Shown: positions 49,667 through 59,137, counted from the first letter of the stretch. The stretch: 64,000 nucleotides of DNA from Burkholderiales bacterium RIFCSPLOWO2_12_FULL_61_40 (GCA_001770935.1 MESI01000092.1:44243-108242); one strand, 5' to 3'. Made by a program: numbers and translations. Notes: generated by a model from the letters alone, not told the origin.

Positions 49667-49671
49667 AGCGA

Positions 49672-49841
49672 TAACCCGCCGGGCCGCCCCAAGGCGGGTT
49701 GTGGCCCCCCTGGGGGGCAGCGCAGTACACGAAGTGACAAGCGTGGGGGCAGCATTAACCCGCCGCCGGGCCGCCCCAAGGCGGGTTGCGGCCCCCCTGG
49801 GGGGCAGCGCAGTACACGAAGTGACAAGCGTGGGGGCCGCA
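49672..49841 (+). repeat. Tandem pair of family B elements
   Basis: Copy one is 49672-49755 and copy two 49756-49841. Both contain TAACCCGCC, GGGCCGCCCCAAGGCGGGTT, GGCCCCCCTGGGGGGCAGCG and GTGACAAGCGTGGGGGC. Two hairpins are possible in each (AACCCGCC with GGCGGGTT; GCCCCCC with GGGGGGC). The pair abuts the prfC stop and fills the whole gap to the HAD gene, where it may act as a terminator. Confidence 0.88.
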
Positions 49842-51473
49842 TTACCCTGCCGACTGCAGCGCCAAGCCCGCGTGTTCGCGCAGCGGGTGAAAGTGGATTT
49901 TGGGGAAGCGCTCCTGTGCCAGGCGCACGTCATACGGGCTGGTGCACAGGTAGGCCAGGGTGTTGGCCGCGTCCAGCGCCATGCGCATGGGGTAGGCGTT
50001 GACAAACTCGCGCAGCTCGGCGGGCGTGTCGGCGGTGATCCAGCGCGCGCCCGTGTACTGGCAGCCTTCCAGACGGATGTCGGCGTCGTACTCGCCCTTC
50101 AAGCGGTGCTGCACCACTTCAAACTGCAGTTGGCCCACGGCGCCCAGCAGCATGTTGCCGCCCACCTCGGGGCGGAACACCTGGATCGCACCTTCCTCTC
50201 CCAGCTGGGCCAGGCCTTGTTGCAACTGCTTGGTGCGCAAGGGGTTGCGCAGCACTACGGTCATGAACATTTCGGGCGCGAAGAAGGGCAGGCCGGTGTA
50301 CAGCAGGTTGACGCTGCCGTCGGTGATGGTGTCGCCCAGTTGCACGCCGCCGTGGGTGGTGAAGCCGACGATGTCACCGGCGTAGGCCTCTTCCACCGCC
50401 TCGCGGCGCTGGCTCATGAAGGTCACCACGCTGGTGGGGCGCAGTTCCTTGGCGGTGCGCATGACCTTGAGCTTCATACCGGGCGTGTATTTGCCGGAGG
50501 CCATGCGCACAAAGGCGATGCGGTCGCGGTGGTTGGCGTCCATATTGGCCTGCACCTTGAACACCACGCCGCTGAAGGCCTCGTCTTCGGGCTGCACCTC
50601 TTTCACCACGGGCTGGCGGTTGACCAGCGTGGTGCTTGTGCGTTTTTGCGGGCTGGGCGCCAGGTCCACCAGCGCGTCCAGCACCTCCATCACGCCAAAG
50701 TTGTTGACCCCGGAGCCAAAGAACACGGGGGTTTGTTTACCGGCCAAAAAGGCGGCGTGGTCCCAGGCGGGGGAGGCGCCGGTGGCCAGTTCCATGCTTT
50801 CCATGGCGGTGGTCCATTCGTGGCCGAAGCGCGTTTCCAGGGAGGATGCGTTGGACAGGGGCACGGTGTCAAAGTCTTGTGGGCGGCGCTCGCTGCCACT
50901 CTCGAAGACGGTCATGGCCTGGGTGCGCAAATTGACAATGCCGCCAAAGGACTTGCCCTGGCCCACGGGCCAGGTCATGGGCACACAGGGCATGCCCAGT
51001 TCGCGTTCGATCTCGTCCAATATGTCCAGCGGCTCGCGCACCTCGCGGTCCATCTTGTTCACAAAGGTGATGATGGGGGTATCGCGCTGGCGGCAGACCT
51101 CGATCAGGCGGCGCGTCTGGGCTTCCACCCCGTTGGCCGCGTCAATCACCATCAGGGCTGAGTCCACGGCGGTCAGCACGCGGTAGGTGTCCTCACTGAA
51201 GTCTTTGTGGCCGGGGGTGTCCAGCAGATTGACCACATGGTCGCGGTAGGCCATCTGCATCACGGAGGAAGCGACCGAAATGCCGCGCTGCTTCTCGATT
51301 TCCATCCAGTCGGAGGTGGCGTGGCGGCTGGCCTTGCGCGCCTTCACGCTGCCTGCGATCTGGATCGCGCCGGAGAACAGCAAGAGCTTCTCGGTCAGCG
51401 TGGTTTTGCCCGCATCCGGGTGGGAAATGATGGCAAAGGTGCGGCGGCGGCGGGTTTCAGGGGCGTAGGTCAC
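49842..51473 (-). CDS. prfC: Peptide chain release factor 3
   Basis: This is a 543-residue GTPase that releases RF1 and RF2 from the ribosome after termination. The G motifs are SHPDAGKTTLTEKLL (G1), DTPGHKDFSEDT (G3) and TFVNKMDRE (G4). The RF3-specific parts include GGIVNLRTQAMTVFE and GAVGQLQFEVVQHRLK. Length matches the family. A family B repeat pair follows the stop. Confidence 0.97.
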   Translation of the reverse strand: MTYAPETRRRRTFAIISHPDAGKTTLTEKLLLFSGAIQIAGSVKARKASRHATSDWMEIEKQRGISVASSVMQMAYRDHVVNLLDTPGHKDFSEDTYRVLTAVDSALMVIDAANGVEAQTRRLIEVCRQRDTPIITFVNKMDREVREPLDILDEIERELGMPCVPMTWPVGQGKSFGGIVNLRTQAMTVFESGSERRPQDFDTVPLSNASSLETRFGHEWTTAMESMELATGASPAWDHAAFLAGKQTPVFFGSGVNNFGVMEVLDALVDLAPSPQKRTSTTLVNRQPVVKEVQPEDEAFSGVVFKVQANMDANHRDRIAFVRMASGKYTPGMKLKVMRTAKELRPTSVVTFMSQRREAVEEAYAGDIVGFTTHGGVQLGDTITDGSVNLLYTGLPFFAPEMFMTVVLRNPLRTKQLQQGLAQLGEEGAIQVFRPEVGGNMLLGAVGQLQFEVVQHRLKGEYDADIRLEGCQYTGARWITADTPAELREFVNAYPMRMALDAANTLAYLCTSPYDVRLAQERFPKIHFHPLREHAGLALQSAG

Positions 51474-51848
51474 AAGTGGTCCAGATCAAAGGTAAGCGCG
51501 CATCGTTGTATCCCCGCCATGGGGTTGGTGAACGATCTTGAAGCCTCGGGATTTCGGGGCGTCGGTGCGGGGTACGCGAGAGGGCGGCCCCTGGTCCCAA
51601 TCGGAGCGGGGCTGCAAGCGGCGTATTTTACCGGTTGGGCGCACTGGCTCCGGAGTTGCGCCTTTGTGGCGTGGTGGCCCTCCCTGAAAAAATTGTTCAC
51701 CCTACCGGGTAAACCCCTATGTTGTTCCAAAAACGTTTTTGTAACAATCAAAAACGTTTTTGGAAACCGATATTCTGTGTATTTGGCAAAGAATGTCCCA
51801 CCAAAGGCGTTGGCCACTTTTTTATTTGCTGTCGAGGAGAAACTAGAA
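51474..51848 (+). promoter_or_regulatory. Control region of the alpha-glucoside operon
   Basis: This is the 375-base interval between prfC and aglE. It includes the twin operators at 51728-51762, an A/T-rich stretch GATATTCTGTGTATTTGGCA just after them that may hold a -10 site, and GAGGAG nine bases before the aglE start. No supported small gene was seen; the long frame running through it from 51207 lacks coding features before the signal peptide. Confidence 0.7.
51728..51762. promoter_or_regulatory. Twin LacI-family operators
   Basis: CAAAAACGTTTTTG occurs perfectly at 51728-51741 and again at 51749-51762, with centres 21 bases apart (two helical turns). Palindromes with a central CG are the usual LacI/GalR target. 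The LacI gene at 57819 is the likely binder. Confidence 0.85.
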
Positions 51849-53126
51849 ATGAAGACGACGATGAAGCGAACCCTGCAAGGTGCTGTCATGGGCTTGGGGC
51901 TGTTGGGCGCCATGGCTTGCGCGCACGCTGCCAGTATCACGATCTCTTGTGGATCAGTGGGGCAGGACTACGAGTTTTGCAAAAAACACACCGACGAGTG
52001 GGCCAAGAAGACGGGCCATACCGTCAAGCTGTTCACGTCGCCTTCCTCCACCACGGACATCCTGGGGCTGTTCCGCCAGATGTTTGCCGCCCAATCGGCG
52101 GATCTGGATGTGGTGATGGTGGATGTGGTCTGGCCTGGTGTGATCAAGGACCACCTGGTGGACCTCAAAAAATACAGCAAGGGTGCTGAAGCACTGCACT
52201 TTCCGGCCATCGTGGGCAACAACACCATTGACGGCAAGCTGCTGGCCATGCCCTGGTTTACCGATGCCGGCCTGCTGTTTTACCGCAAGGATCTGGTCGA
52301 AAAATACGGCATGAAGGCTCCCAAAACCTGGGATGAGTTGGCCACGGTTGCCAAGAAAATCCAGGACGGTGAGCGTGCTGCTGGCGCGGCAGACTTCCAG
52401 GGTTTTGTGTTCCAGGCCAAGGCCTACGAAGGCCTGACCTGTGATGCGGTGGAATGGTTGGCGGCGTTCGACGGCGGCTCCATTGTGGACGCCAAGGGCG
52501 ACATCACTATCAACAACCCCAATGCGGTCAAAGCGCTCAAAACAGCCGCTTCCTGGGTGGGCACGATTGCCCCCACCGGCGTGCTGAACTACGGTGAAGA
52601 AGATGCACGCGGGGTCTTCCAGAACGGCAAGGCCGCTTTCATGCGCAACTGGCCCTACGCCTGGTCCCTGGGCAACGGTGCGGACAGCCCGATCAAAGGA
52701 AAAATCGGCGTCTCGGCCCTGCCGTCGGCCATGGCCGGTGGCAAGGGCGGTGCGGCCCTGGGCGGCTGGCAGTTGGCGGTTTCCAAGTACTCCAAAAATG
52801 TGGATGCGGCGGCGGATCTGGTGATGTTTTTGACCAGCTCCAATATGCAGAAAGAGCGCGCCATCAAGGGCTCTTACAACCCGACCGTGCGTTCGCTCTA
52901 TTTGGACAAAGAGGTGTTGGCCGCCAATCCGTTCTATGGCGATTTGCACAGTGTCTTTACCAATGCCTCGCCGCGTCCTGCGACCGTCACCGGCCTGAAG
53001 TACCCGGAAGTGAGCCAGGCGTTCTGGAATGCAACCCACGAAGTGTTGTCGGGCAAAGCCACGGCCGAAGACAGCTTGAAACGTTTGGACGGTCGCCTGA
53101 AACAAATCAAGCGTACCGGTTGGTAA
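51849..53126 (+). CDS. Alpha-glucoside ABC transporter substrate-binding protein (AglE-like)
   Basis: The protein has 425 residues. The signal peptide (TLQGAVMGLGLLGAMACAHA) precedes a periplasmic sugar-binding fold with features of the trehalose/maltose type: LFRQMFAAQSADLDVVMVDV, MPWFTDAGLLFYRKDLVEKY and FMRNWPYAWSL. The start has GAGGAG nine bases upstream. It is the first gene of a five-gene uptake and hydrolysis operon with the order known from rhizobial agl loci. Confidence 0.9.
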   Translation: MKTTMKRTLQGAVMGLGLLGAMACAHAASITISCGSVGQDYEFCKKHTDEWAKKTGHTVKLFTSPSSTTDILGLFRQMFAAQSADLDVVMVDVVWPGVIKDHLVDLKKYSKGAEALHFPAIVGNNTIDGKLLAMPWFTDAGLLFYRKDLVEKYGMKAPKTWDELATVAKKIQDGERAAGAADFQGFVFQAKAYEGLTCDAVEWLAAFDGGSIVDAKGDITINNPNAVKALKTAASWVGTIAPTGVLNYGEEDARGVFQNGKAAFMRNWPYAWSLGNGADSPIKGKIGVSALPSAMAGGKGGAALGGWQLAVSKYSKNVDAAADLVMFLTSSNMQKERAIKGSYNPTVRSLYLDKEVLAANPFYGDLHSVFTNASPRPATVTGLKYPEVSQAFWNATHEVLSGKATAEDSLKRLDGRLKQIKRTGW

Positions 53127-53213
53127 GGTAAGCAGGCATGGCCACACCGCAGCCCGCCTGTGCGCGGGGCGGTGGGCCGTGCCGCTCGGTGGGCTTATGA
53201 GAAAAGGTGTGTG

Positions 53214-54128
53214 ATGAAAAACAAGAGCCGGACCGCTTGGCTGTTCCTGATGCCAATGATTGTGACGCTGCTGATGGTGGCCATGTGGCCTTTGCTGCGC
53301 ACCGTCTGGTTCAGCTTTACCGATGCCAACATCAATGATTTGTCGAAGGCCAGATTCATTGGCTGGGAAAACTACTTTGGTGAATTTGGCTTGTTTGCCA
53401 ATGAATACCATACCGAAGGATTTTGGCGCAGCGACTGGGGCATTGCCATTGCCAATACGCTGCGTTTCGCGGTTTTGTCGGTGTCGTTGGAGACGGTGTT
53501 TGGCCTGGGCGTCGCCCTGCTGCTGAACCAAAATTTCAAAGGCCGGGCCTGGGTCCGCGCCGCGGTGCTGGTGCCCTGGGCCATCCCCACCATTGTGTCG
53601 GCCAAGTTGTGGGGCTGGATGCTGCACGACCAGTTTGGCGTGGTGAACCACTGGCTGATGGCGGCGGGTCTCATCTCCCAAAACATTGCCTGGACGGCGG
53701 ACGCGTCGTATGCGATGTGGACGGTGGTCATCGTCGACGTCTGGAAGACCACCCCCTTCATGGCGCTGCTGATTTTGGCGGCCCTGCAGACCATGCCCAC
53801 CGACTGTTACGAGGCGGCCGAGGTGGATGGGGTGCACCCCCTGCGCGTGTTCTGGAAGATCACATTGCCCCTGATTCGCCCGGCGCTGATGGTGGCCGTG
53901 ATCTTCCGTTTGCTCGACGCCTTGCGCGTGTTTGACCTGATTTATGTGCTGACCTCCAACAGCAACAGCACGATCAGCATGTCCGGCTTTGTGCGCCGGG
54001 AGATGGTGGACAACGGTTACGTAGGCTTTGGCTCGGCAGCGGCGACCGCCTTGTTTTTGATCATTGGTTTGTGCACGGTCGCCTACATGCGCCTGGCTCG
54101 TGAGCCCAACGCGGAGAAAACAGCATGA
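53214..54128 (+). CDS. Sugar ABC permease (AglF-like)
   Basis: The protein has 304 residues with six membrane segments, starting KNKSRTAWLFLMPMIVTLLM. The EAA loop that docks the ATPase is EAAEVDGVHPLRVFWKITLP. ATG 53214 follows AAAAGG. It overlaps the second permease gene by four bases. Confidence 0.92.
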   Translation: MKNKSRTAWLFLMPMIVTLLMVAMWPLLRTVWFSFTDANINDLSKARFIGWENYFGEFGLFANEYHTEGFWRSDWGIAIANTLRFAVLSVSLETVFGLGVALLLNQNFKGRAWVRAAVLVPWAIPTIVSAKLWGWMLHDQFGVVNHWLMAAGLISQNIAWTADASYAMWTVVIVDVWKTTPFMALLILAALQTMPTDCYEAAEVDGVHPLRVFWKITLPLIRPALMVAVIFRLLDALRVFDLIYVLTSNSNSTISMSGFVRREMVDNGYVGFGSAAATALFLIIGLCTVAYMRLAREPNAEKTA

Positions 54129-54961
54129 AAAGCGCAAAAATGTGGCGAATCGCCCTGTATGCCGCAGCGGTTCTGGTGACCCTGGAATCGGTTTTCCCCT
54201 TTGTCTATGCGATAGCAACCTCGCTGAAAACCGGGTCCGCCCTGTTTACCACCGAGCTGATCCCGGCACACGCCACGCTGGACAACTACATCAGCCTGTT
54301 CACGGTGGCCGAGCAGCCCTTTGGGCGCCACATCGGCAATTCGATCATGGTGTCGGTGCTGGTGGTGACGCTGTCCCTGCTGTTGGCCGTCACTGCGGCC
54401 TATGCGCTGGGGCGGATCCAGTTCAAGGGCCGAGGCCTCTTGATGATGGCGATTCTGGCGGTGTCCATGTTTCCGCAGGTGGCGGTCTTGTCCGGCATGT
54501 TTGAGTTGATCCGCTCCCTGGGTTTGTACAACCGGGCCATCGGCCTGGTGCTGCCCTACATGATTTTCACGCTGCCCTTCACCGTGTGGGTGCTGACCAC
54601 CTTCATGCAGCAGTTGCCCAAGGAGTTGGAAGAGGCGGCGATCATGGACGGTTGCTCACCCCTGCGCATTATTTTCCAGGTGTTTTTGCCCCTGCTGTGG
54701 CCCGCCTTGGTGTCCACCGGCTTGCTGGCTTTTGTGGCGGCCTGGAATGAATTTTTGTTCGCCCTGACCTTTGTGCTGGACAACGACGAGCGCCTGGTGC
54801 CCGTGTCCATCTCCCTGATCAGCGGCGCGAGCAAATACGACATCCCCTGGGGAAAGATCATGGCGGCCTCCGTGCTGGTGACCTTGCCCCTGATTGGATT
54901 GGTTCTTGTTTTTCAAAGAAAGATTGTGTCCGGCCTGACCGCCGGCGCGGTGAAAGGGTAA
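54125..54961 (+). CDS. Sugar ABC permease (AglG-like)
   Basis: The protein has 278 residues and six membrane segments. The EAA loop is EEAAIMDGCSPLRIIFQVFL. It is the MalG-type partner of the upstream permease. It ends five bases before the glucosidase gene. Confidence 0.93.
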   Translation: MKSAKMWRIALYAAAVLVTLESVFPFVYAIATSLKTGSALFTTELIPAHATLDNYISLFTVAEQPFGRHIGNSIMVSVLVVTLSLLLAVTAAYALGRIQFKGRGLLMMAILAVSMFPQVAVLSGMFELIRSLGLYNRAIGLVLPYMIFTLPFTVWVLTTFMQQLPKELEEAAIMDGCSPLRIIFQVFLPLLWPALVSTGLLAFVAAWNEFLFALTFVLDNDERLVPVSISLISGASKYDIPWGKIMAASVLVTLPLIGLVLVFQRKIVSGLTAGAVKG

Positions 54962-54965
54962 CTGT

Positions 54966-56606
54966 ATGGGTCAAACAAAAACAATGGCGAACAACGAATG
55001 GTGGCGCGGCGGTGTGATTTACCAAATCTACCCCCGCAGTTTTCAAGACAGCAACGGCGACGGCATCGGTGATTTGCAGGGCATTACCAGCCGCTTGCAG
55101 TACGTCGCCGACCTGGGGGTGGATGCCATCTGGCTGTCGCCCTTTTTCAAAAGCCCGATGAAGGATTTTGGCTACGACGTGAGCGACTACTGCGACGTGG
55201 ACCCCATGTTTGGCACCCTGGACGATGCGCGTGCGCTGGTGGCGCAGGCGCATGCCCTGGGCCTGAAGGTCATCACCGACCAGGTCCTGTCCCACACCTC
55301 GGACCAGCACCCCTGGTTTCTGGAGAGCCGTGCCAGCCGCGACAATGCGCGCGCTGACTGGTATGTCTGGGCGGACGCCCAGGAGGACGGCACGCCGCCC
55401 AACAACTGGTTGTCCATTTTCGGCGGCAGCGCCTGGCAGTGGGACACCCGCCGCTGCCAGTACTACCTGCACAACTTCCTGACCAGCCAGCCGGATTTGA
55501 ATTTCCATTGCCCGCAGGTGCAGGACGCCATGCTGGAGACGGCGCGCTTCTGGCTGGACCTGGGGGTGGATGGCTTCCGCCTGGACACGGTGAACTTCTA
55601 CGTCCACGATGCCCAGCTGCGCTCCAACCCGCCACGCGGCCGGCCCGACGGCTCCGACCCCGCCGTGACCCCGGTCAACCCCTACGCCTGGCAATGGCAT
55701 GCTTATGACAAGAGCCAGCCCGAGAATCTGGCCTTCATCCGCCGCCTGCGCAGCCTGCTGGATGAATATCCCGGCACCACCACGGTGGGCGAGATCGGTT
55801 GTGACCACGGCCTGGTGCGCATGGCCGAATACACCCGGGGCAATGAATATTTGCACATGGCCTACAGCTTTGATTTGTTGGGCCCGAACCGGGATGCGCG
55901 CTACATCCATGGGGTGCTGACGCGTTATGAACAAGAGGCCAAGAACAGCTGGGCGTCCTGGGCCCTGTCCAACCACGATGTCACACGCCTGGCCTCGCGC
56001 TGGGGCGGGGATGCGCCCGACCCACGCCTGCTGCGCCTGAGTGCGGCGCTGCAAATGAGTTTGCGCGGCTCGCCCAGCATTTACCAGGGCGACGAGTTGG
56101 GTTTGACCGAAGCCGCCGTCGCGTTTGAGCAGTTGCAAGACCCCTACGGCATTTCCATGTGGCCCGAGTTCAAGGGCCGCGACGGCTGCCGCACCCCCAT
56201 GCCCTGGGACCAAAACCTGCCCCATGCCGGGTTCACCGTCGGTGAGCCATGGCTTCCGGTGGCGCCCGAGCATGTAGACTGCGCAGCCGATGTGCAGGGC
56301 GCGGCCGAGGACTCTCTGCTGAGTTTTTACCGGCAGCTGCTGCGCTGGCGCAAAACCATGCCGACCCTGGTCAGCGGAACGATGACGGTGCTGCCCGAAC
56401 ACGACCATGTGGTGTCCTTTTTGCGCCAGTTGGGAGATGAAACCCTGCTGTGTGCCTTCAGTTTCAGTAACGAGACCATCACCTGGAAGCTGCCGCCCCA
56501 GGCGTCCGGCTGTGTGCAGGTGCATGCCAGCGGACTCACCGGTGCCGCTTTGGATGGCGACAGCCTGCAGTTCGCGCCCTGGGGTGCTGTGATTGCCAAG
56601 GTGTAA
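54966..56606 (+). CDS. Alpha-glucosidase, GH13 (AglA-like)
   Basis: This is a 546-residue cytosolic glycoside hydrolase of the oligo-1,6-glucosidase/alpha-glucosidase group. The signature start is GGVIYQIYPRSFQDSNGDGI. The catalytic nucleophile Asp207 is in DGFRLDTVN, acid/base Glu276 in TVGEIG and stabilising Asp338 in SNHDVTR. It would hydrolyse sucrose, maltose or trehalose-like sugars after uptake. Its place between permease and ATPase genes matches the agl operon. Confidence 0.94.
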   Translation: MGQTKTMANNEWWRGGVIYQIYPRSFQDSNGDGIGDLQGITSRLQYVADLGVDAIWLSPFFKSPMKDFGYDVSDYCDVDPMFGTLDDARALVAQAHALGLKVITDQVLSHTSDQHPWFLESRASRDNARADWYVWADAQEDGTPPNNWLSIFGGSAWQWDTRRCQYYLHNFLTSQPDLNFHCPQVQDAMLETARFWLDLGVDGFRLDTVNFYVHDAQLRSNPPRGRPDGSDPAVTPVNPYAWQWHAYDKSQPENLAFIRRLRSLLDEYPGTTTVGEIGCDHGLVRMAEYTRGNEYLHMAYSFDLLGPNRDARYIHGVLTRYEQEAKNSWASWALSNHDVTRLASRWGGDAPDPRLLRLSAALQMSLRGSPSIYQGDELGLTEAAVAFEQLQDPYGISMWPEFKGRDGCRTPMPWDQNLPHAGFTVGEPWLPVAPEHVDCAADVQGAAEDSLLSFYRQLLRWRKTMPTLVSGTMTVLPEHDHVVSFLRQLGDETLLCAFSFSNETITWKLPPQASGCVQVHASGLTGAALDGDSLQFAPWGAVIAKV

Positions 56607-56621
56607 AGGAGCGTATTGACC

Positions 56622-57761
56622 ATGTCCACCGTTGAATTCAAAAATATCTGCAAGCGTTACACGCCGCAGAGCCTGACCATCAACAACGCGAACATTCGCA
56701 TTGAAGATGGCGAATTTTGTGTCTTTGTCGGCCCCTCCGGCTGTGGTAAGTCCACCTTGCTGCGCCTGGTGGCGGGCCTGGAGGAGATTACCTCGGGGGA
56801 CCTGCTGATCGACGGGCGGCGGGCGAATGATTTGCCGCCGGCGCAGCGCGGCCTGGCCATGGTTTTTCAGAGCTATGCGCTCTACCCGCACATGACGGTG
56901 CGCGAGAACATGGCCTTTGGGCTGCAGGTGCTGGGCTCGGACAAGGCCGCGATTGCGCGCAAGGTGCAAGAAGCGTCGGACGCCCTGCAGCTGAACCATT
57001 TGCTGGACCGCCTGCCCAAAGCCTTGTCGGGCGGGCAGCGCCAACGCGTGGCCATCGGGCGGGCGATTGTCAAAGAGCCCGGTGTTTTCCTGTTTGACGA
57101 ACCCTTGTCGAATCTGGATGCGGCATTGCGTGTGCAGACCCGCCTGGAAATTGCCAAGCTGCACCAGCGCCTGAGCGGCTCCAGCATGATTTACGTGACG
57201 CACGACCAGGTGGAGGCCATGACCCTGGCCGACAAAATCGTGCTGCTCAATACGGGTGAGCGCATTGCGCAGCACGGCAGCGTGGCACAGATCGGAGCGC
57301 CCCTGACCCTGTACCACCGCCCCAACAGCCTGTTTGTGGCGGAGTTCATCGGTTCGCCCAAGATGAATGTGCTGCCTGCCACTTTGGTGGCCGCCTCGTC
57401 GGTCCGTGCGGAGATTCAGGTCGGCCCATTCACCTTGGCGGCGGCGGTCGATGCCAGCCGTTTGCCCGCCGGTGCGGCGGTGCAACTGGGGCTGCGTCCC
57501 GAGGACATCCGTGTGGTGGCGCCCTCGTCGGAGCAGGCCACCTTGCGCGGCACCGTGAGTTATATCGAGCGATTGGGCGAGTCTTCCTTGATTTATGTCG
57601 ATGTGGGCTCCGGGCTCCCGGTCCTGACCGTCAAAACCGAGGGCACCGCCTCCCTGGCCTTGGGGGCCGCGGTGGCGCTGGCCGCCGATCCCGAACGCTT
57701 GCATCTGTTTGATGCGGCGGGTCTCGCGTGTGACCGCACCGTGGACTTGCCTTGCGGATAG
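56622..57761 (+). CDS. Sugar ABC transporter ATPase (AglK/MalK-like)
   Basis: The protein has 379 residues. Walker A GPSGCGKSTLLRL, Q loop VFQSYALYPHMTV, signature LSGGQRQRVAIGRA, Walker B VFLFDEPLSNLD and the switch histidine in VTHDQ are all present. A C-terminal TOBE/MalK regulatory domain (QLGLRPEDIRVV) follows. ATG 56622 has AAGGAG ten bases upstream. The linker of the regulatory domain could bind inducer-exclusion factors. Confidence 0.94.
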   Translation: MSTVEFKNICKRYTPQSLTINNANIRIEDGEFCVFVGPSGCGKSTLLRLVAGLEEITSGDLLIDGRRANDLPPAQRGLAMVFQSYALYPHMTVRENMAFGLQVLGSDKAAIARKVQEASDALQLNHLLDRLPKALSGGQRQRVAIGRAIVKEPGVFLFDEPLSNLDAALRVQTRLEIAKLHQRLSGSSMIYVTHDQVEAMTLADKIVLLNTGERIAQHGSVAQIGAPLTLYHRPNSLFVAEFIGSPKMNVLPATLVAASSVRAEIQVGPFTLAAAVDASRLPAGAAVQLGLRPEDIRVVAPSSEQATLRGTVSYIERLGESSLIYVDVGSGLPVLTVKTEGTASLALGAAVALAADPERLHLFDAAGLACDRTVDLPCG

Positions 57762-57818
57762 GCATGGAACGGCACTGAGGGAGCGCTTACACTCGATTTC
57801 CATGATGGGGAGATCTGA

Positions 57819-58832
57819 GTGAGTATCAAGCAATTGGCCAAGGCGTTGTCGCTGTCCACCTCGACGGTCAGCCGGGCCTTGAACGGCTACACCGACGTCA
57901 ACGCGCAAACCCGGCTGCGCGTCCAGGAAATGGCCCAGGCCATGGGCTACCGGCCCGACGCCGGTGCGCGGCGCCTGGTGCGGGGCAAAACGGACGCCAT
58001 TGGTATTGTCTATTCGGCGGCGGTCGAGAACCTGGGCAACCCGCAGTTTCTGGACATGGCGGGAGGCTTGACCGAGCGCCTGGAGCAAGATCAACTGGAC
58101 TTGCTGCTGGCCGTGACCAAAGGCGACGGAGAGCTGCAAATCTATGAACGGCTGTTTTTGGGTGGCCGGATCGATGCGGTGATCGTGCCCAACACCCGCG
58201 TGCAGGACCGCCGGATAGAGTTTCTTCTGGACAAGGGCTACCCCTTTGTCGCCTACGGGCGCACGGCCGACTGCGATGCTTTTTCGTGGTTCGATTTCGA
58301 CAACGAGCAGGGCAGCCGATTGGCGGTCCAGCATTTGGTCTCGCTGGGCCACACCCGTTTTGCCTACGTGCATGCGCCACTCGACTTGAATTTTGCATTC
58401 CAGCGGCATCGCGGCTTCATGGGGGCATTGCAGTTGGCAGGACTGGACTGTCCGCCGGAGTACCAGGTGGGGGGGGTGACCGACCGGCGCGGCGGGCTGG
58501 ACTCCGTGGCCCGTTTCCTGCGCCTGAGCCCGCGCCCCACTGCCGTGGTGGTGGACAACAACCTGGGCGGCGTGGGCGTGATCCGTGGGCTGCTCAACGC
58601 CGGGGTGGTGGTGGGTCAAGACATTTCGGTCGTGGTCCATGGCGATATCCCCAACGACTCGCTGCTGCCGGGCATGCAACTCACCACCGTCTCCCAACCG
58701 ACCGCGCACGCCTCCGGTGTCACCATGGCGGAAATGGTGCTGCAGGTTTTGCGCCAGGCGGATGCCGCGCCGGTGCAGATACTGCGCCAGCCCGAACTGG
58801 TGCTGGGTTCCACCACCGGCCCTGCCCGCTGA
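57819..58832 (+). CDS. LacI-family regulator of the alpha-glucoside operon
   Basis: The protein has 337 residues. The helix-turn-helix is SIKQLAKALSLSTSTVSRAL, with the hinge region near YRPDAGARRLVRG; a periplasmic-binding-like sugar domain follows. The GTG start has GGGGAG upstream. It most likely represses the operon by binding the two palindromes at 51728-51762 and releases them when an alpha-glucoside binds. Confidence 0.92.
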   Translation: MSIKQLAKALSLSTSTVSRALNGYTDVNAQTRLRVQEMAQAMGYRPDAGARRLVRGKTDAIGIVYSAAVENLGNPQFLDMAGGLTERLEQDQLDLLLAVTKGDGELQIYERLFLGGRIDAVIVPNTRVQDRRIEFLLDKGYPFVAYGRTADCDAFSWFDFDNEQGSRLAVQHLVSLGHTRFAYVHAPLDLNFAFQRHRGFMGALQLAGLDCPPEYQVGGVTDRRGGLDSVARFLRLSPRPTAVVVDNNLGGVGVIRGLLNAGVVVGQDISVVVHGDIPNDSLLPGMQLTTVSQPTAHASGVTMAEMVLQVLRQADAAPVQILRQPELVLGSTTGPAR

Positions 58833-58948
58833 TTCCATTTCCATATCAATGCGATATGTCGTTGCCCCTCCTGGTCGTGCTAAAGCACTGCCTGCGTCGG
58901 CGCGCCTAATCTCCCATTGATCTGAAAATGGAATGGAAGGCTTCGGCC

Positions 58949-58954
58949 TATAAT
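58949..58954 (+). promoter_or_regulatory. Probable -10 site of the ahcY transcript
   Basis: TATAAT is a perfect consensus and sits nine bases before the riboswitch. A convincing -35 box at 17-base spacing was not found. Confidence 0.6.
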
Positions 58955-58962
58955 CTGGCCTT

Positions 58963-59070
58963 TCCGAGGAGCGTTGCAGCCCGCCCCCTGTCCCATGTGA
59001 ACAGGGTTGCGAGCGAGGCTCGGAATCCGGTGGGCCGCCCAGGTTCGCCGCCCTCCAACCGCGCTCACCC
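58963..59070 (+). ncRNA. S-adenosylhomocysteine (SAH) riboswitch
   Basis: The segments TCCGAGGAGCGTTGCA, GAGGCTCGGAA and CCGCGCTCACCC lie in the order and spacing of the SAH riboswitch (CCGAGG pairing with the CTCGG; GAGCG pairing with CGCTC as a pseudoknot). It is followed by ahcY, the usual target, which removes SAH. SAH binding is expected to raise ahcY expression. The interval 58833-59137 is otherwise non-coding. Confidence 0.88.
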
Positions 59071-59137
59071 ACGGGTCTGTGGTGTGAGTTTTCCCGCACC
59101 GCAGCACCGTGGCATTCAAACCATGTCTGGAGCCCAT

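Noticed and set aside
51207..51848. An extended N-terminus of the sugar-binding protein (open frame from 51207)
   Set aside because: It would run through prfC antisense and the operator region; a signal peptide and a GAGGAG site mark ATG 51849 as the start.
54858..59099. A 1413-codon open frame on the minus strand across the agl operon
   Set aside because: It is the antisense shadow of five clear genes in GC-rich DNA; its translation is His/Gln/Gly-rich with no family motif.
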